From: JADJPO01 sp963724535
Lineage (GTDB): Bacteria > Actinomycetota > Actinomycetes > Actinomycetales > Kineosporiaceae
Direction: 5' to 3'
Assembly (NCBI GenBank): GCA_963724535.1
Contig: CAVRVD010000004.1
Location: forward strand, 6,670-70,669
Length of the DNA stretch: 64,000 bases
Under the pieces are notes generated by a model that had not been told where the DNA came from, did no database searches, and saw only the letters and a list, made by a program, of their open reading frames with translations. This document shows, piece by piece, positions 15,865 through 24,535 of the stretch. Within the stretch, counting starts at the first letter, position 1. Each line of letters starts with the position of its first letter. A program made the translations under genes and the position numbers.

Positions 15865-17256
15865 ATGGCCCTTCGGTCAAAACGACGCACTTCGGCGATC
15901 TTCGCGGGTGCGCTAGGGATCTCTCTGCTGGTCGCCGCGTGCGGTGACGCCGGGCAGGGTTCGTCGAGTGGCGACACGGCTGCGGGGGGCGCGCCGGGCG
16001 CTGACAAGCCCGAGTGCGAGGCTTTCGCCACGTACGGGGACCTGTCGGGCAAAGAGGTCAGTGTCTACACCTCCATCGTCGCTCCCGAGGACGCCGTTCA
16101 CATCGCCTCGTACACGAAGTTCGAGGAGTGCACCGGTGTCAAGATCAACTACGAGGGGTCCAAGGAGTTCGAGGCGCAGTTGTTGGTGCGGGTGCAGAGC
16201 GGCGCCGCGCCGGACATCGCCTACCTCCCTCAGCCCGGCCTGCTGCAGACGGTCATCGAGAAGGCTCCGGACGCCATCAAGCCGGCTCCAGAAGCCGTCG
16301 TCACAAACGTTGACGCCAACTTCGACCCGTCCTGGAAGGAGTACGGCACCGTCGACGGGACCTTCTACGCCGCCCCGCTCGGTTCGAACGTCAAGTCATT
16401 CGTCTGGTACTCGCCCAAGGCGTTCACCGAGAAGGGCTACGCCATTCCGACGACCTGGGACGAGATGACCGCGCTGAGCGACAAGATCGCCGCCACCGGG
16501 GAGAAGCCATGGTGTGCGGGCATCAACTCGGGCGAAGCCACCGGCTGGCCGATCACCGACTGGGTCGAGGACGTGATGCTCCGCACCGAGGGCCCGGAGT
16601 TCTACGATCAGTGGGTCAGCCACGAGGTTCCGTTCAACGACCCCAAGGTCGCTGCGGCCTTTGACAAGGTCGGCTCGATCCTCAAGAACGACAAGTACGT
16701 CAACGGTGGCCTGGGTGGTGTGAAGTCGATCGCCTCGACCACCTTCCAGGACGCCGGCCTGCCGATCCTGCAGAACAAGTGCTTCATGCACCGCCAGGCG
16801 TCCTTCTATGGGGCCAACTGGCCGGCGGGCACCACGGTGGGCGAGGACGGCGACGTCTGGGCGTTCTACCTGCCGCCGATCGACCCAGCCAAGGGCAAGC
16901 CAGTGCTGACCGCCGGTGAGTTCGTCGGCGCCTTCTCCGACCGTCCCGAGGTGCAGGCGTTCCAAGCGTTCCTCGCCTCGCCTGAATGGTCGGACGCCAA
17001 GGCCCAGGCCGGTCTGGACGCCAAGTTCACCGGTTGGGTGACCGCGAACAAGAACGCTGACCCCTCCCTGTTCGTCGGGATCGACAAGCTATCGGTGGAG
17101 ATCCTGCAGGATCCGGAGGCGGTCACCCGGTTCGACGGATCCGACTTGATGCCCGCGGCCGTGGGGGCCTCGGCATTCTGGAAGGGTGCGACCGACTGGA
17201 TCACAGGCAAGAGCACCCAGGAGACGGTCGACTTCATCGAGAACGCCTGGAAGTAG
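15865..17256 (+). CDS. Sugar ABC transporter substrate-binding lipoprotein (alpha-glucoside AglE-like)
   Basis: A 463-residue extracellular solute-binding lipoprotein. The ATG at 15865 has a strong site (GAGGAAGG) 7 bases upstream and gives a signal peptide with lipobox LVAAC. The mature part has the family-1 binding-protein pattern (ISLL signal, YTSIVAPEDA, PDIAYLPQPGL, YAAPLGSNVKSFVWYSPKAF, TTWDEM). It resembles alpha-glucoside binding proteins of the AglE group, so the ligand is probably an oligosaccharide or alpha-linked disaccharide. It is followed by a strong hairpin and then two permease genes. Control by a LacI-type repressor is suggested by the upstream operator. Confidence 0.88.
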   Translation: MALRSKRRTSAIFAGALGISLLVAACGDAGQGSSSGDTAAGGAPGADKPECEAFATYGDLSGKEVSVYTSIVAPEDAVHIASYTKFEECTGVKINYEGSKEFEAQLLVRVQSGAAPDIAYLPQPGLLQTVIEKAPDAIKPAPEAVVTNVDANFDPSWKEYGTVDGTFYAAPLGSNVKSFVWYSPKAFTEKGYAIPTTWDEMTALSDKIAATGEKPWCAGINSGEATGWPITDWVEDVMLRTEGPEFYDQWVSHEVPFNDPKVAAAFDKVGSILKNDKYVNGGLGGVKSIASTTFQDAGLPILQNKCFMHRQASFYGANWPAGTTVGEDGDVWAFYLPPIDPAKGKPVLTAGEFVGAFSDRPEVQAFQAFLASPEWSDAKAQAGLDAKFTGWVTANKNADPSLFVGIDKLSVEILQDPEAVTRFDGSDLMPAAVGASAFWKGATDWITGKSTQETVDFIENAWK

Positions 17257-17310
17257 CACTGCGGTTCGAGTCCGGCCCCGCTGTGCAATGACCGCAGGAG
17301 GCATAGCGCA

Positions 17311-17346
17311 CGACCGGGTCACCCTGAGAGAGGGGTGACCCGGTCG
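17311..17346 (+). terminator. Intercistronic hairpin between binding protein and permease genes
   Basis: A perfect 14-bp stem (CGACCGGGTCACCC paired with GGGTGACCCGGTCG) around an 8-base loop, in the 158-base gap. In ABC operons such a hairpin commonly lets the binding protein be made in excess by partial termination or 3'-end protection. Confidence 0.75.
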
Positions 17347-17414
17347 CGCGTCTTCCGCCTAAGGGTGGATGTCAGATCCACAGGGAGTTCACATGGAGGA
17401 GGTGGCAGGCGCTT

Positions 17415-18401
17415 ATGTTCGACCCCTTTAGTCCCGTAACCACGGTGAGCGCCAAGGTCCAGGTGATGCTGCTGGCGATCGTCCTGTTCGTCGGCGTCGT
17501 TGCTCTGATTCTGTTCGTGGCGAACCGGCTGGGGAACACCAGGAGCGATCGCTCCGTGGCCGTGCTTTTCCTGCTACCAACCGTGCTGCTCATCGTCGGC
17601 GGCCTGCTCTATCCGGCCGTGCGGACCATCTACGAGTCCTTCCTGGACGAGAATGGACGCAGCTTCGTCGGTGTGGACAACTACGCGACGCTGTTCGCTG
17701 AGTCCGAGCAACGCATCGTGCTGCGCAATACGTTTTTCTGGGTACTCATCACGCCATTCATCGCCACGTTCATCGGCCTGGTCTACTCAATCCTCGTGGA
17801 CCGGATCCGCGGCGAGGCGGTGGCCAAGGCGTTGATCTTCTTGCCGATGGCAATTTCCATGGTGGGCGCGAGCATCATCTGGAAGTTCGTGTACGAGTTC
17901 CGTCCGATCGGGGTGGACCAGATCGGACTGGTCAACCAGCTTCTCGTGATGGTCGGGATCGACCCGCAACAGCTCCTCATCACCGCACCCTTGAATACGT
18001 TCCTGCTGATCGTGGTGGTGATCTGGATCCAGGTCGGATTCGCCATGACAGTGCTGTCGGCCTCGATCAAGGCCATCCCGGACGACATGAACGAGGCTGC
18101 CTCGCTGGACGGGGTGAACGCGCTGGAGCGTTTCCGGTTCATCACGGTGCCGAGCATCAGGCCGTCTTTGATCGTGGTGCTCACCACGATCGCGATCGGC
18201 ACGCTCAAGGCCTTCGACATCGTTCGTACCATGACTGGTGGGCAGTTCGAGACCAGCGTCATCGCCAACGAGTTCTACACCCAGGCATTCCGCAACTTCA
18301 ATTCCGGTCTGGGCGCCGCACTCGCGGTCATGTTGTTCATCTTGGTGATGCCGATCGTCATCTACAACATTCGGCAGCTGCGACAGGCGGAGGCACGATG
18401 A
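17415..18401 (+). CDS. Sugar ABC transporter permease (AglF/MalF-like)
   Basis: A 328-residue inner-membrane permease with about seven hydrophobic segments. The cytoplasmic EAA loop (EAASLDGVNALERFRFITVPSI) that docks the ATPase is clear near residues 230-255. A GGAGGAGG ribosome site precedes the ATG by 9 bases. Its stop overlaps the next permease start in an ATGA arrangement, showing translational coupling. Bases are slightly less GC-rich than the neighbours, which is normal for membrane genes. Confidence 0.9.
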   Translation: MFDPFSPVTTVSAKVQVMLLAIVLFVGVVALILFVANRLGNTRSDRSVAVLFLLPTVLLIVGGLLYPAVRTIYESFLDENGRSFVGVDNYATLFAESEQRIVLRNTFFWVLITPFIATFIGLVYSILVDRIRGEAVAKALIFLPMAISMVGASIIWKFVYEFRPIGVDQIGLVNQLLVMVGIDPQQLLITAPLNTFLLIVVVIWIQVGFAMTVLSASIKAIPDDMNEAASLDGVNALERFRFITVPSIRPSLIVVLTTIAIGTLKAFDIVRTMTGGQFETSVIANEFYTQAFRNFNSGLGAALAVMLFILVMPIVIYNIRQLRQAEAR

Positions 18402-19306
18402 GCGCCGTACCTGCACCCGTGGCCGAGGCCCCGGCCGGAGCCAAGATTCCGGCGGCGGCGATTGCCAAGAGGAGGCTCACCTCACGGACCGGCACTGCGA
18501 TTGCCCTGGTGGTAGCGACCCTATGGACGATCCCAACCTTCGGCCTGCTGATCACCTCGTTCCGGCCCGAGGCGTCCATCAAGAGCACGGGCTGGTGGAC
18601 CTGGTTCACGAACCCCGAGTTCACCCTGGAGAACTACCGGGAGACGTTGTATGGCGGCTCCACGAGTCTCGCCACGTACTTTGTCAATTCCCTGGTGATC
18701 ACTGTTCCAGCGGTGTTGATCCCGATCGCACTGGCCTCGTTGGCCGCGTATGCCTTCGCCTGGATGAGATTCCCCGGCCGGGACACGCTGTTCGTCATGG
18801 TGTTCGCTCTGCAGATCGTGCCCATTCAGGTCACCATGATCCCGCTGCTGACCTTCTACACCAGGCAACTGCAGATCAGCGGGACCTTCTGGCCGATCTG
18901 GATCTCGCACACCATCTTCGGCCTGCCGCTGGCGATCTACTTGCTGCACAACTTCATGTCTGAGATCCCCCGCGAGCTGATCGAGGCTGCTCGGGTGGAC
19001 GGTTGCGGGCACGTCAAGGTGTTCTTCCGGATCATGTTGCCCTTGCTCACGCCGGCCCTGGCCGCATTCGGGATCTTCCAGTTCCTCTGGGTGTGGAACG
19101 ACCTGCTGGTCGGCCTGGTGTTCGGGGCGTCCCCGAAGGTGGCGCCGTTGACCGTCCGGGTCGCCGAGCTGTCCGGCACCAAGGGCACGGAATGGCAGCT
19201 GCTATCGGCCGGCGGCATCCTGTCCATCATCGTCCCGCTGGTGGTCTTCATCTCCCTGCAGCGCTACTTCGTCCGCGGGCTGCTCGCTGGCTCGGTCAAG
19301 GGCTGA
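18398..19306 (+). CDS. Sugar ABC transporter permease (AglG/MalG-like)
   Basis: The second permease of the importer, 302 residues, with six hydrophobic segments and the EAA loop (EAARVDGCGHVKVFFRIMLPLLTPAL) near residues 195-220. It overlaps the first permease by 4 bases. The operon ends here at a long hairpin: no ATP-binding subunit is encoded. In actinobacteria many sugar importers share a distant MsiK-type ATPase, so the importer probably relies on one. The adjoining alpha-galactosidase-like gene points to alpha-linked sugars as cargo. Confidence 0.9.
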   Translation: MSAVPAPVAEAPAGAKIPAAAIAKRRLTSRTGTAIALVVATLWTIPTFGLLITSFRPEASIKSTGWWTWFTNPEFTLENYRETLYGGSTSLATYFVNSLVITVPAVLIPIALASLAAYAFAWMRFPGRDTLFVMVFALQIVPIQVTMIPLLTFYTRQLQISGTFWPIWISHTIFGLPLAIYLLHNFMSEIPRELIEAARVDGCGHVKVFFRIMLPLLTPALAAFGIFQFLWVWNDLLVGLVFGASPKVAPLTVRVAELSGTKGTEWQLLSAGGILSIIVPLVVFISLQRYFVRGLLAGSVKG

Positions 19307-19326
19307 CCCCACCGACAGCCCCCACC

Positions 19327-19385
19327 CTTGGGCGCTGTGTGACGTTGCGCCCCCGAGACGGGCGTTACGTCACACAGCGCCCAAG
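19327..19385. terminator. Long palindromic hairpin ending the ABC operon
   Basis: A perfect 19-bp stem (19327-19345 with 19367-19385) plus further internal CGCCC/GGGCG pairing. It sits between the converging permease and alpha-galactosidase genes, so it probably acts as a bidirectional terminator. Its symmetry and length also fit a dispersed repetitive palindrome. Confidence 0.7.
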
Positions 19386-19409
19386 CGCTTTGGGTGTGGC
19401 GCCGCGCAG

Positions 19410-21041
19410 TCAGTCGGGGAACGGCCACGCTCCGTCGGCTTCCATCCAGTCGTAGACCTGATCGTGCTCACCCAGTCGCCATCGGCTGGGTGTCGCCGTC
19501 CGGGTCCAGTCGAGGGGCTCGGCGAGCGGCTGCTCGGCGGCAGCCAGCGTGAAGGCGTCCCGGACGGCGTTCGCCACCTGCGGGGTGCGCGAGGCCTCGT
19601 CGACCGACACGAACGCCGGGGTTCCGCTGGCCGCCAGCAGGTGCAGCCACTGCACGCTCTGCCGCCACGGCAGCTCGGCGGTGATCGGGGCGACGTCGGC
19701 GTCCACGGCATAGAGTGCGTCGTGCTGGGCCGCCCGGAAGGCCAGCGCGTTCACCGCCATCCGCCGGGTGCGGTTCCACGAGCGTCCAGAGGCGTCGTCG
19801 CCGATCCGTTGTAGCTCGGCGTGCCCGGCGACCAGGTGGCCGAAGGCGTTGCAGCCCAGCACCATCGTGGGTCCGCACGCCTCGCGGATCATCCGGTACA
19901 GGTCGGTGACCACCTCGGCCGTGGTGCGGGTGCGGTCGGCGAACGACCAGCCGTCGTCGGTCACCGCCGCCCCCATCTGGAACCCCCACCGGCCGAGAGT
20001 GTCCCAGACCGTGAAGTCGTGCTTGACCAGCTCGTACCCCCAGCCTGCGAAGCGGCGCAGCTGCTCACGGATGCTGTGCTGCACCTCCGGCACGGTCGGG
20101 TCCATCGCGCCGCCGCCGCGGGCCAGCCGCCACCGGTCCCGGTGTTCGGGCAGCGGGGTCAGCGGGCGGTACCACAGGCCCGGTCGAACGCCCGTGTCCC
20201 GCAGCGCCTGAGCCAGCTCACCCATGTGCCCGTAGCGGCGGTTGCCGATCCACGGACCGTGCCCGAGCCCGCCGGAGGACCAGCCGTCGTCCACCATCAG
20301 GTAGGGCCGGTTGCCCGTGTCCGGTGCGCAGGCCGAGGTGAACCGGGCCAGCGCCAGGATGGAGCGCCGATCCGAGGCCCCCAGCGCGTAGTGCCAGTCG
20401 TTCGCCCCGTAGACCGGGTGGTCCGGCATCCGGGGCGACGGGCTCATCGCTCGACACAGCCGGCGCTGGACGGCGAACGGGGTCTCGCCGTCCTCACCAG
20501 CCACCGAGACGACATCGGCGACGTGCAGGGTGCGTTCGCCCAGATGAACGGGGCTACCGCCGTTGCGCACGTCGGCCCAGAGGGTGACGCCGGCAGAATC
20601 GGCGGTCCAGAAACAGAGTGCGTTCGGCCGGACGGCGACGCCGTAGCCGTGCGCGCGCTGCACCGTCCCCGAGCCGGTTCCATATCTGGTCGGACCCGTT
20701 CCGGTCAGACCCGACCTCGGCCCCGGGGACGCGGTCAGGAACGACCAGGGCATCGGCCGCTCCGGCTGCTCCGGCCGCCACCCCTGGTCGGCGTACGAGC
20801 GCTCCCAGGCGTCGCCCAGGAACAGCTCGACACCGGCGAGATCGCCCCGCCAACGCAGCATGACCCGGCTCACTGGGGCCGGCCCGGCCAGAGCCACCCT
20901 CAGCACGTCACGGCTGGACTCGCGATGTACACCACAGCGAAGCGCGAGCCGATCGTCGTCCACAGCGATCTCGCGCTGGTTATCGAACGCCCGCACGTGA
21001 TCGGGCGGGCGCAGCACGTCGACGCCGCCGCTGTCGGTCAC
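19410..21041 (-). CDS. GH36-like alpha-galactosidase
   Basis: A 543-residue glycoside hydrolase. The barrel signatures are YLMVDDGWSSGG, GLWYRPL and YELVKHDFTVWD, in which the aspartate of KHDF is the expected nucleophile. A later RIGDDASGRSWNR region could carry the acid/base. An N-terminal beta-rich domain of ~180 residues precedes the barrel. The GTG at 21041 is chosen because upstream frame has no homology. There is no signal peptide, so it probably acts in the cytoplasm on imported oligosaccharides, consistent with the converging ABC importer. Exact linkage (galactoside or other alpha-linked sugar) cannot be read from the sequence. Confidence 0.8.
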   Translation of the reverse strand: MTDSGGVDVLRPPDHVRAFDNQREIAVDDDRLALRCGVHRESSRDVLRVALAGPAPVSRVMLRWRGDLAGVELFLGDAWERSYADQGWRPEQPERPMPWSFLTASPGPRSGLTGTGPTRYGTGSGTVQRAHGYGVAVRPNALCFWTADSAGVTLWADVRNGGSPVHLGERTLHVADVVSVAGEDGETPFAVQRRLCRAMSPSPRMPDHPVYGANDWHYALGASDRRSILALARFTSACAPDTGNRPYLMVDDGWSSGGLGHGPWIGNRRYGHMGELAQALRDTGVRPGLWYRPLTPLPEHRDRWRLARGGGAMDPTVPEVQHSIREQLRRFAGWGYELVKHDFTVWDTLGRWGFQMGAAVTDDGWSFADRTRTTAEVVTDLYRMIREACGPTMVLGCNAFGHLVAGHAELQRIGDDASGRSWNRTRRMAVNALAFRAAQHDALYAVDADVAPITAELPWRQSVQWLHLLAASGTPAFVSVDEASRTPQVANAVRDAFTLAAAEQPLAEPLDWTRTATPSRWRLGEHDQVYDWMEADGAWPFPD

Positions 21042-21275
21042 CGGTTCACCGTAGCCGCAGCGAGCGGCCCGCCCATCTGGAACCCGCACCGCCAGCGACC
21101 GTGACGTCCCACGCATCGGTCGGGCAGCGGGCGGCCGCTCGGCGCACAGCTGACCGCTGAGCACGCCGTGCCGAATAGGGTGACCGTCCATGACGACCCT
21201 CAGGCGTGTTGCTGAAGGCCGCGTTCTCGGGGGCGTTTGGATCGCGCGACGGCCGCTGCCCAGAAGGAGGTAACG

Positions 21276-22505
21276 ATGACGGACAGCACTCCTCACGACG
21301 CAGATGATCCCTCCTCAGTCCCTGATGGAAACGACGATCTGCCGGACCAGGGTGAGTCGGTCTCGGCCGGGCCTGCGTCGGCCACGAACACCGTCGACGT
21401 CGCCGGCGGGTCAGGCGAGGCGATCCGGAGGATCCACGTGGTGGTGGACCCGCGCAGCGCCTGGCGCGTGGGGTGGGTCGGCCTCGTGCTCGTCGCGCTG
21501 GCCGCCTTCGGTTGGTTCGTCCTCAGCGACGGGGGGACGGTGATCTACACACTGATCGTGTCCTGGTTCGCGTCGCTCGCCCTGGAGCCCGCGGTCCGCC
21601 GGCTCTCCCAGCGCATGCCCAGGAGTGCAGCGACGGCGGTGTCGATGGTCGCGGTCGCCGTGTCCTTCGGCCTCTTCCTGCTCGCGTTCGGTCAGCTCTT
21701 CGTCGACCAGATGGCCCAGCTGCTGCAGCTGCTGCCCGACGTGGTTCAGGGAAGTCTGGACTGGGTCAACCGCAGGCTGTCCACCGACTACAGCGTCGAG
21801 GACGCGATCGCTGCGCTGAACCTCACCCCGGAGAAGGTCGCCACGTATGCGAACGAGGTGTTGGGCGGCGTCCTCGGCCTGTTCGGCTCCGTCGTCTCCA
21901 CGCTGTTCAGCGCCTTCACCTTCGCCCTCCTCACGTTCTACCTCTCCGCCGACGGGCCGCGTCTGAGGCTGTGGATCGCTCGCCGGATACCCCAGCGGCA
22001 GCAGTCGTTCTTCATCGCGGCGTGGGACCTGACGACGATCAAGACCGGTGGGTACGTGGCCGCCCGGGTGACCCTGGCTGCGGTCAATGCCGGCTGCAGC
22101 GCCATCGTCTTCGCGCTCATCGGGTTGCCGTCCTGGTTCGCGCTGGGCCTGTGGACCGGTGTGATCGCCCAGTTCATCCCGACCATCGGAACCTACATCT
22201 CCATCGCCCTGCCGGTCCTGGTCGGGCTGCTGAGCCCCCAACCATGGGTCGGCGTTGCCGCGCTGGCCTGGGGAGTGATCTACCAGCAGGTCGAGAACCT
22301 CACGCTGGAGCCGCGGATCAGCGCCCGCGCGGTCAACGTGCACCCGGCCGTCGCGTTCGCCTCGGTGCTGCTCGGTACGTCGCTGTTCGGTGTCGCCGGC
22401 GCACTGCTCGCCGTGCCGGTCTCGGCGATGTTGCTGGCGCTGCTGGAGCTTCAGGTTGCGCCGTACCGGTTGATCCCCGAAGCGAAGTCGGCGGCGCCGA
22501 CATGA
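21276..22505 (+). CDS. AI-2E family transporter (chromosomal copy)
   Basis: A 409-residue membrane protein of the AI-2E/PerM family with about eight hydrophobic segments. An acidic ~60-residue hydrophilic N-terminus precedes the first segment. The conserved C-terminal part (FIPTIGTYISIALPVLVGLL, WGVIYQQVENLTLEPRI, HPAVAFASVLLG) is complete. AGAAGGAGG is an ideal ribosome site 6 bases before the ATG. Family members export signalling molecules or act as ion antiporters; the substrate is unknown. It is followed 22 bases later by a FUSC gene. A close paralogue of the whole pair lies at 51.2-53.5 kb. Confidence 0.88.
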   Translation: MTDSTPHDADDPSSVPDGNDDLPDQGESVSAGPASATNTVDVAGGSGEAIRRIHVVVDPRSAWRVGWVGLVLVALAAFGWFVLSDGGTVIYTLIVSWFASLALEPAVRRLSQRMPRSAATAVSMVAVAVSFGLFLLAFGQLFVDQMAQLLQLLPDVVQGSLDWVNRRLSTDYSVEDAIAALNLTPEKVATYANEVLGGVLGLFGSVVSTLFSAFTFALLTFYLSADGPRLRLWIARRIPQRQQSFFIAAWDLTTIKTGGYVAARVTLAAVNAGCSAIVFALIGLPSWFALGLWTGVIAQFIPTIGTYISIALPVLVGLLSPQPWVGVAALAWGVIYQQVENLTLEPRISARAVNVHPAVAFASVLLGTSLFGVAGALLAVPVSAMLLALLELQVAPYRLIPEAKSAAPT

Positions 22506-22527
22506 GGACGGCGCCGGTGACGGACGG

Positions 22528-23655
22528 ATGGGCGCTGTGACACGCGACGGAGGCACAACCGAGCCACAGCGTCGGCGGCGCTGGTTCGCCTCCACCGGAG
22601 CGCCACCGGCATGGCGCACCCTGGTCGCCGTCCTCGTCGGGGCCGCCCTCGCCGCTGCCCTGGGTCTTCTCCTGCATCCTGACCCACGCCCGGCGGTTGC
22701 GCTGGCCGTCGTGGCGGGCGGTCTGGTCGCCGCCGCCGGCGTGAACGCCCCCCGGCGCACAGAGATCCCGTTCGCGGTCGCAACGGCCGGTGTCGTCGTG
22801 GCGTTCGAAGCGGTCGCCGTCGCGGTCAGCGGGAACCCGGTACCGGCCGCCCTGGCCATGGGCCTGGTCGCCGTGTTCACCTCGGTCGGCGCGGGCGCGA
22901 GCCGCATCGGTGCCGCGTTCGGCCTGCTCGCCACGCTCGGCTACGTCCTGACCGTGATCCTGGCGCGCCTGGTGCCGGCGTCGGACTCGCCCGGTTCCGC
23001 AGTCCTGGCCGCGACCGGGGCGCTCGTCGGTGCGGCAGCGGGACTCCTGGTGACTGCGGTCGGTGCCGCCGTGCGCGAACGCATCTCGGAGCCACCCGGC
23101 GAAGCTCCGATCGCCTTCCGCCTCCCGTGGCGCTCGATGTGGCAGTCGATCAGGACATTCGACGAGCATGTCCACGACGGTCTGCGGCGGGCCATTCCGC
23201 TGGCTCTGTTCCTGGGCGTCTACGAGCAGACCGGAAGCCACAATGTCCTCTGGGCATTCATCGCGGCACTCGTGGTCCTTCTGCCGACGGCCAAGACCCC
23301 GTTCCACGCCGCGGCGTCCCGGGTGGTCAGCACCGTGGTCGGCGTGGCGATCCTGATCCCCTTGTCGGCGCTGTTGCCAGTCGTTGTACTCGTCGCGGGG
23401 GCTGTGCCGCTCACCCTTCTCGGCCTTGCCTACAAGCCGAGGTATCCCCTGATGGCGGATGCCGTCCTGGCCATGGGGGCGATCATCCTGGTCGGGGCGC
23501 CGGCCGGAGCGATCACGGACTACGCGGCGCTGCGACTCGTGGACACCGTGGCCGGCGCCGGGATCGCCCTGGGGTTCGCCTACCTCCTGTGGCCGAAGGA
23601 CCCGCCCGACCAGGGGCCGCAGGGCGCGACCGAGACCGAGCAGGACGTCCGGTGA
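22528..23655 (+). CDS. FUSC-family membrane protein (chromosomal copy)
   Basis: A 375-residue protein with two blocks of closely packed hydrophobic helices. The second block carries NVLWAFIAALVVLLPTAKTPF and LLLGLAYK-type motifs of the FUSC/aromatic-acid exporter family (fusaric acid resistance-like). It is thought to export organic acids or aromatic compounds. The gene starts 22 bases after the AI-2E transporter and is probably cotranscribed. The matching pair at 51-53 kb has the same order, suggesting the two proteins work together. Confidence 0.82.
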   Translation: MGAVTRDGGTTEPQRRRRWFASTGAPPAWRTLVAVLVGAALAAALGLLLHPDPRPAVALAVVAGGLVAAAGVNAPRRTEIPFAVATAGVVVAFEAVAVAVSGNPVPAALAMGLVAVFTSVGAGASRIGAAFGLLATLGYVLTVILARLVPASDSPGSAVLAATGALVGAAAGLLVTAVGAAVRERISEPPGEAPIAFRLPWRSMWQSIRTFDEHVHDGLRRAIPLALFLGVYEQTGSHNVLWAFIAALVVLLPTAKTPFHAAASRVVSTVVGVAILIPLSALLPVVVLVAGAVPLTLLGLAYKPRYPLMADAVLAMGAIILVGAPAGAITDYAALRLVDTVAGAGIALGFAYLLWPKDPPDQGPQGATETEQDVR

Positions 23656-23759
23656 GCCCGAAGCCCCACCGGGCAGTTGGACCCAGCGGTCCGTGGGGGT
23701 CGTCGTCAGGGCACCGTCGGTGACATGGAACGCGACGATCGTGGTGCAGCGGTCATGGG

Positions 23760-24413
23760 TCAGCGCCGGCGGTCGAGCCAGGCGCGCAACGCCGCAAGCC
23801 CGGGTCCCGAGATCTCCTCGAGCAACGCCGGACGCCCCATCACAGCCAGGGACAGCGCGACGATCGGTCCCTGCACCACCGAGCCGGGTGCCCCGGACCC
23901 GCTTCGGTAGTCGCTGTCGGTGGCCGTCCAGGTCAGCTCGGGCAGGCCCTTGCCGACGAAACCACGCCGGGCGGCAGGCGTGAGCAGGAAGCCCATCGCC
24001 GCCTCCCACGCGGCCGGGTCCCCGTGGTCGCGGACGCCGAGCGGGATCCGAATGTCCTGCCCGTGCACCAGGACCTCGGCGAGTGCGGCGATCGGTGGCA
24101 GCGTCGGCGCGACGAACCGGCTCTTCGCGGCGCGACGCAGACCGGTGACGATCTCCTCGGTGGGCCAGGCGGCCACCCGGGCGGTGCCGAGCACGTTGGC
24201 CCGCGCGAAACGTCCTCGGGCACGGAGCATGTCGAGGGCGAACCGGGGGAGCACCTGGGACGCCGGGCGATGCGGCAGCACCAGGTGCGCCGCGACCTCA
24301 CGGACCGTCCACGCACCGCACAGGCTGGGCGTGGCCCACTGCTCGGGGGTCAGTGTCTGCAGCAGGTCGGCCAGCTGGAGCCGCTCGGCGGCCACCGTGC
24401 TCCACAGGTCCAT
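23760..24413 (-). CDS. Maleylpyruvate isomerase-like (DinB/MDMPI fold) protein
   Basis: A 217-residue protein with the mycothiol-dependent maleylpyruvate isomerase N-terminal fold. A histidine-containing helix (WTVREVAAHLVL, ~residue 36-47) and a second pair in EVLVHGQDIRIPLG (~113-126) form the likely metal site. The C-terminal part ends in an SCP-like region. Most members have no known substrate and are thought to catalyse mycothiol-dependent isomerisation or transfer. It is divergent from argG with about 120 bases between. Its presence supports a mycothiol-making actinobacterium. Confidence 0.8.
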   Translation of the reverse strand: MDLWSTVAAERLQLADLLQTLTPEQWATPSLCGAWTVREVAAHLVLPHRPASQVLPRFALDMLRARGRFARANVLGTARVAAWPTEEIVTGLRRAAKSRFVAPTLPPIAALAEVLVHGQDIRIPLGVRDHGDPAAWEAAMGFLLTPAARRGFVGKGLPELTWTATDSDYRSGSGAPGSVVQGPIVALSLAVMGRPALLEEISGPGLAALRAWLDRRR

Positions 24414-24535
24414 GAGAGGGCAGCGTAGACGTCGCGTCGGCCGGCCGCCGAGGAGTGGCTGCCGGACCGCTACGGATCGGATGCCTGACGCCCCGGCCGG
24501 GTCAAGGTCCGTGCCATCGCCAGTAGGGTGAGTTC

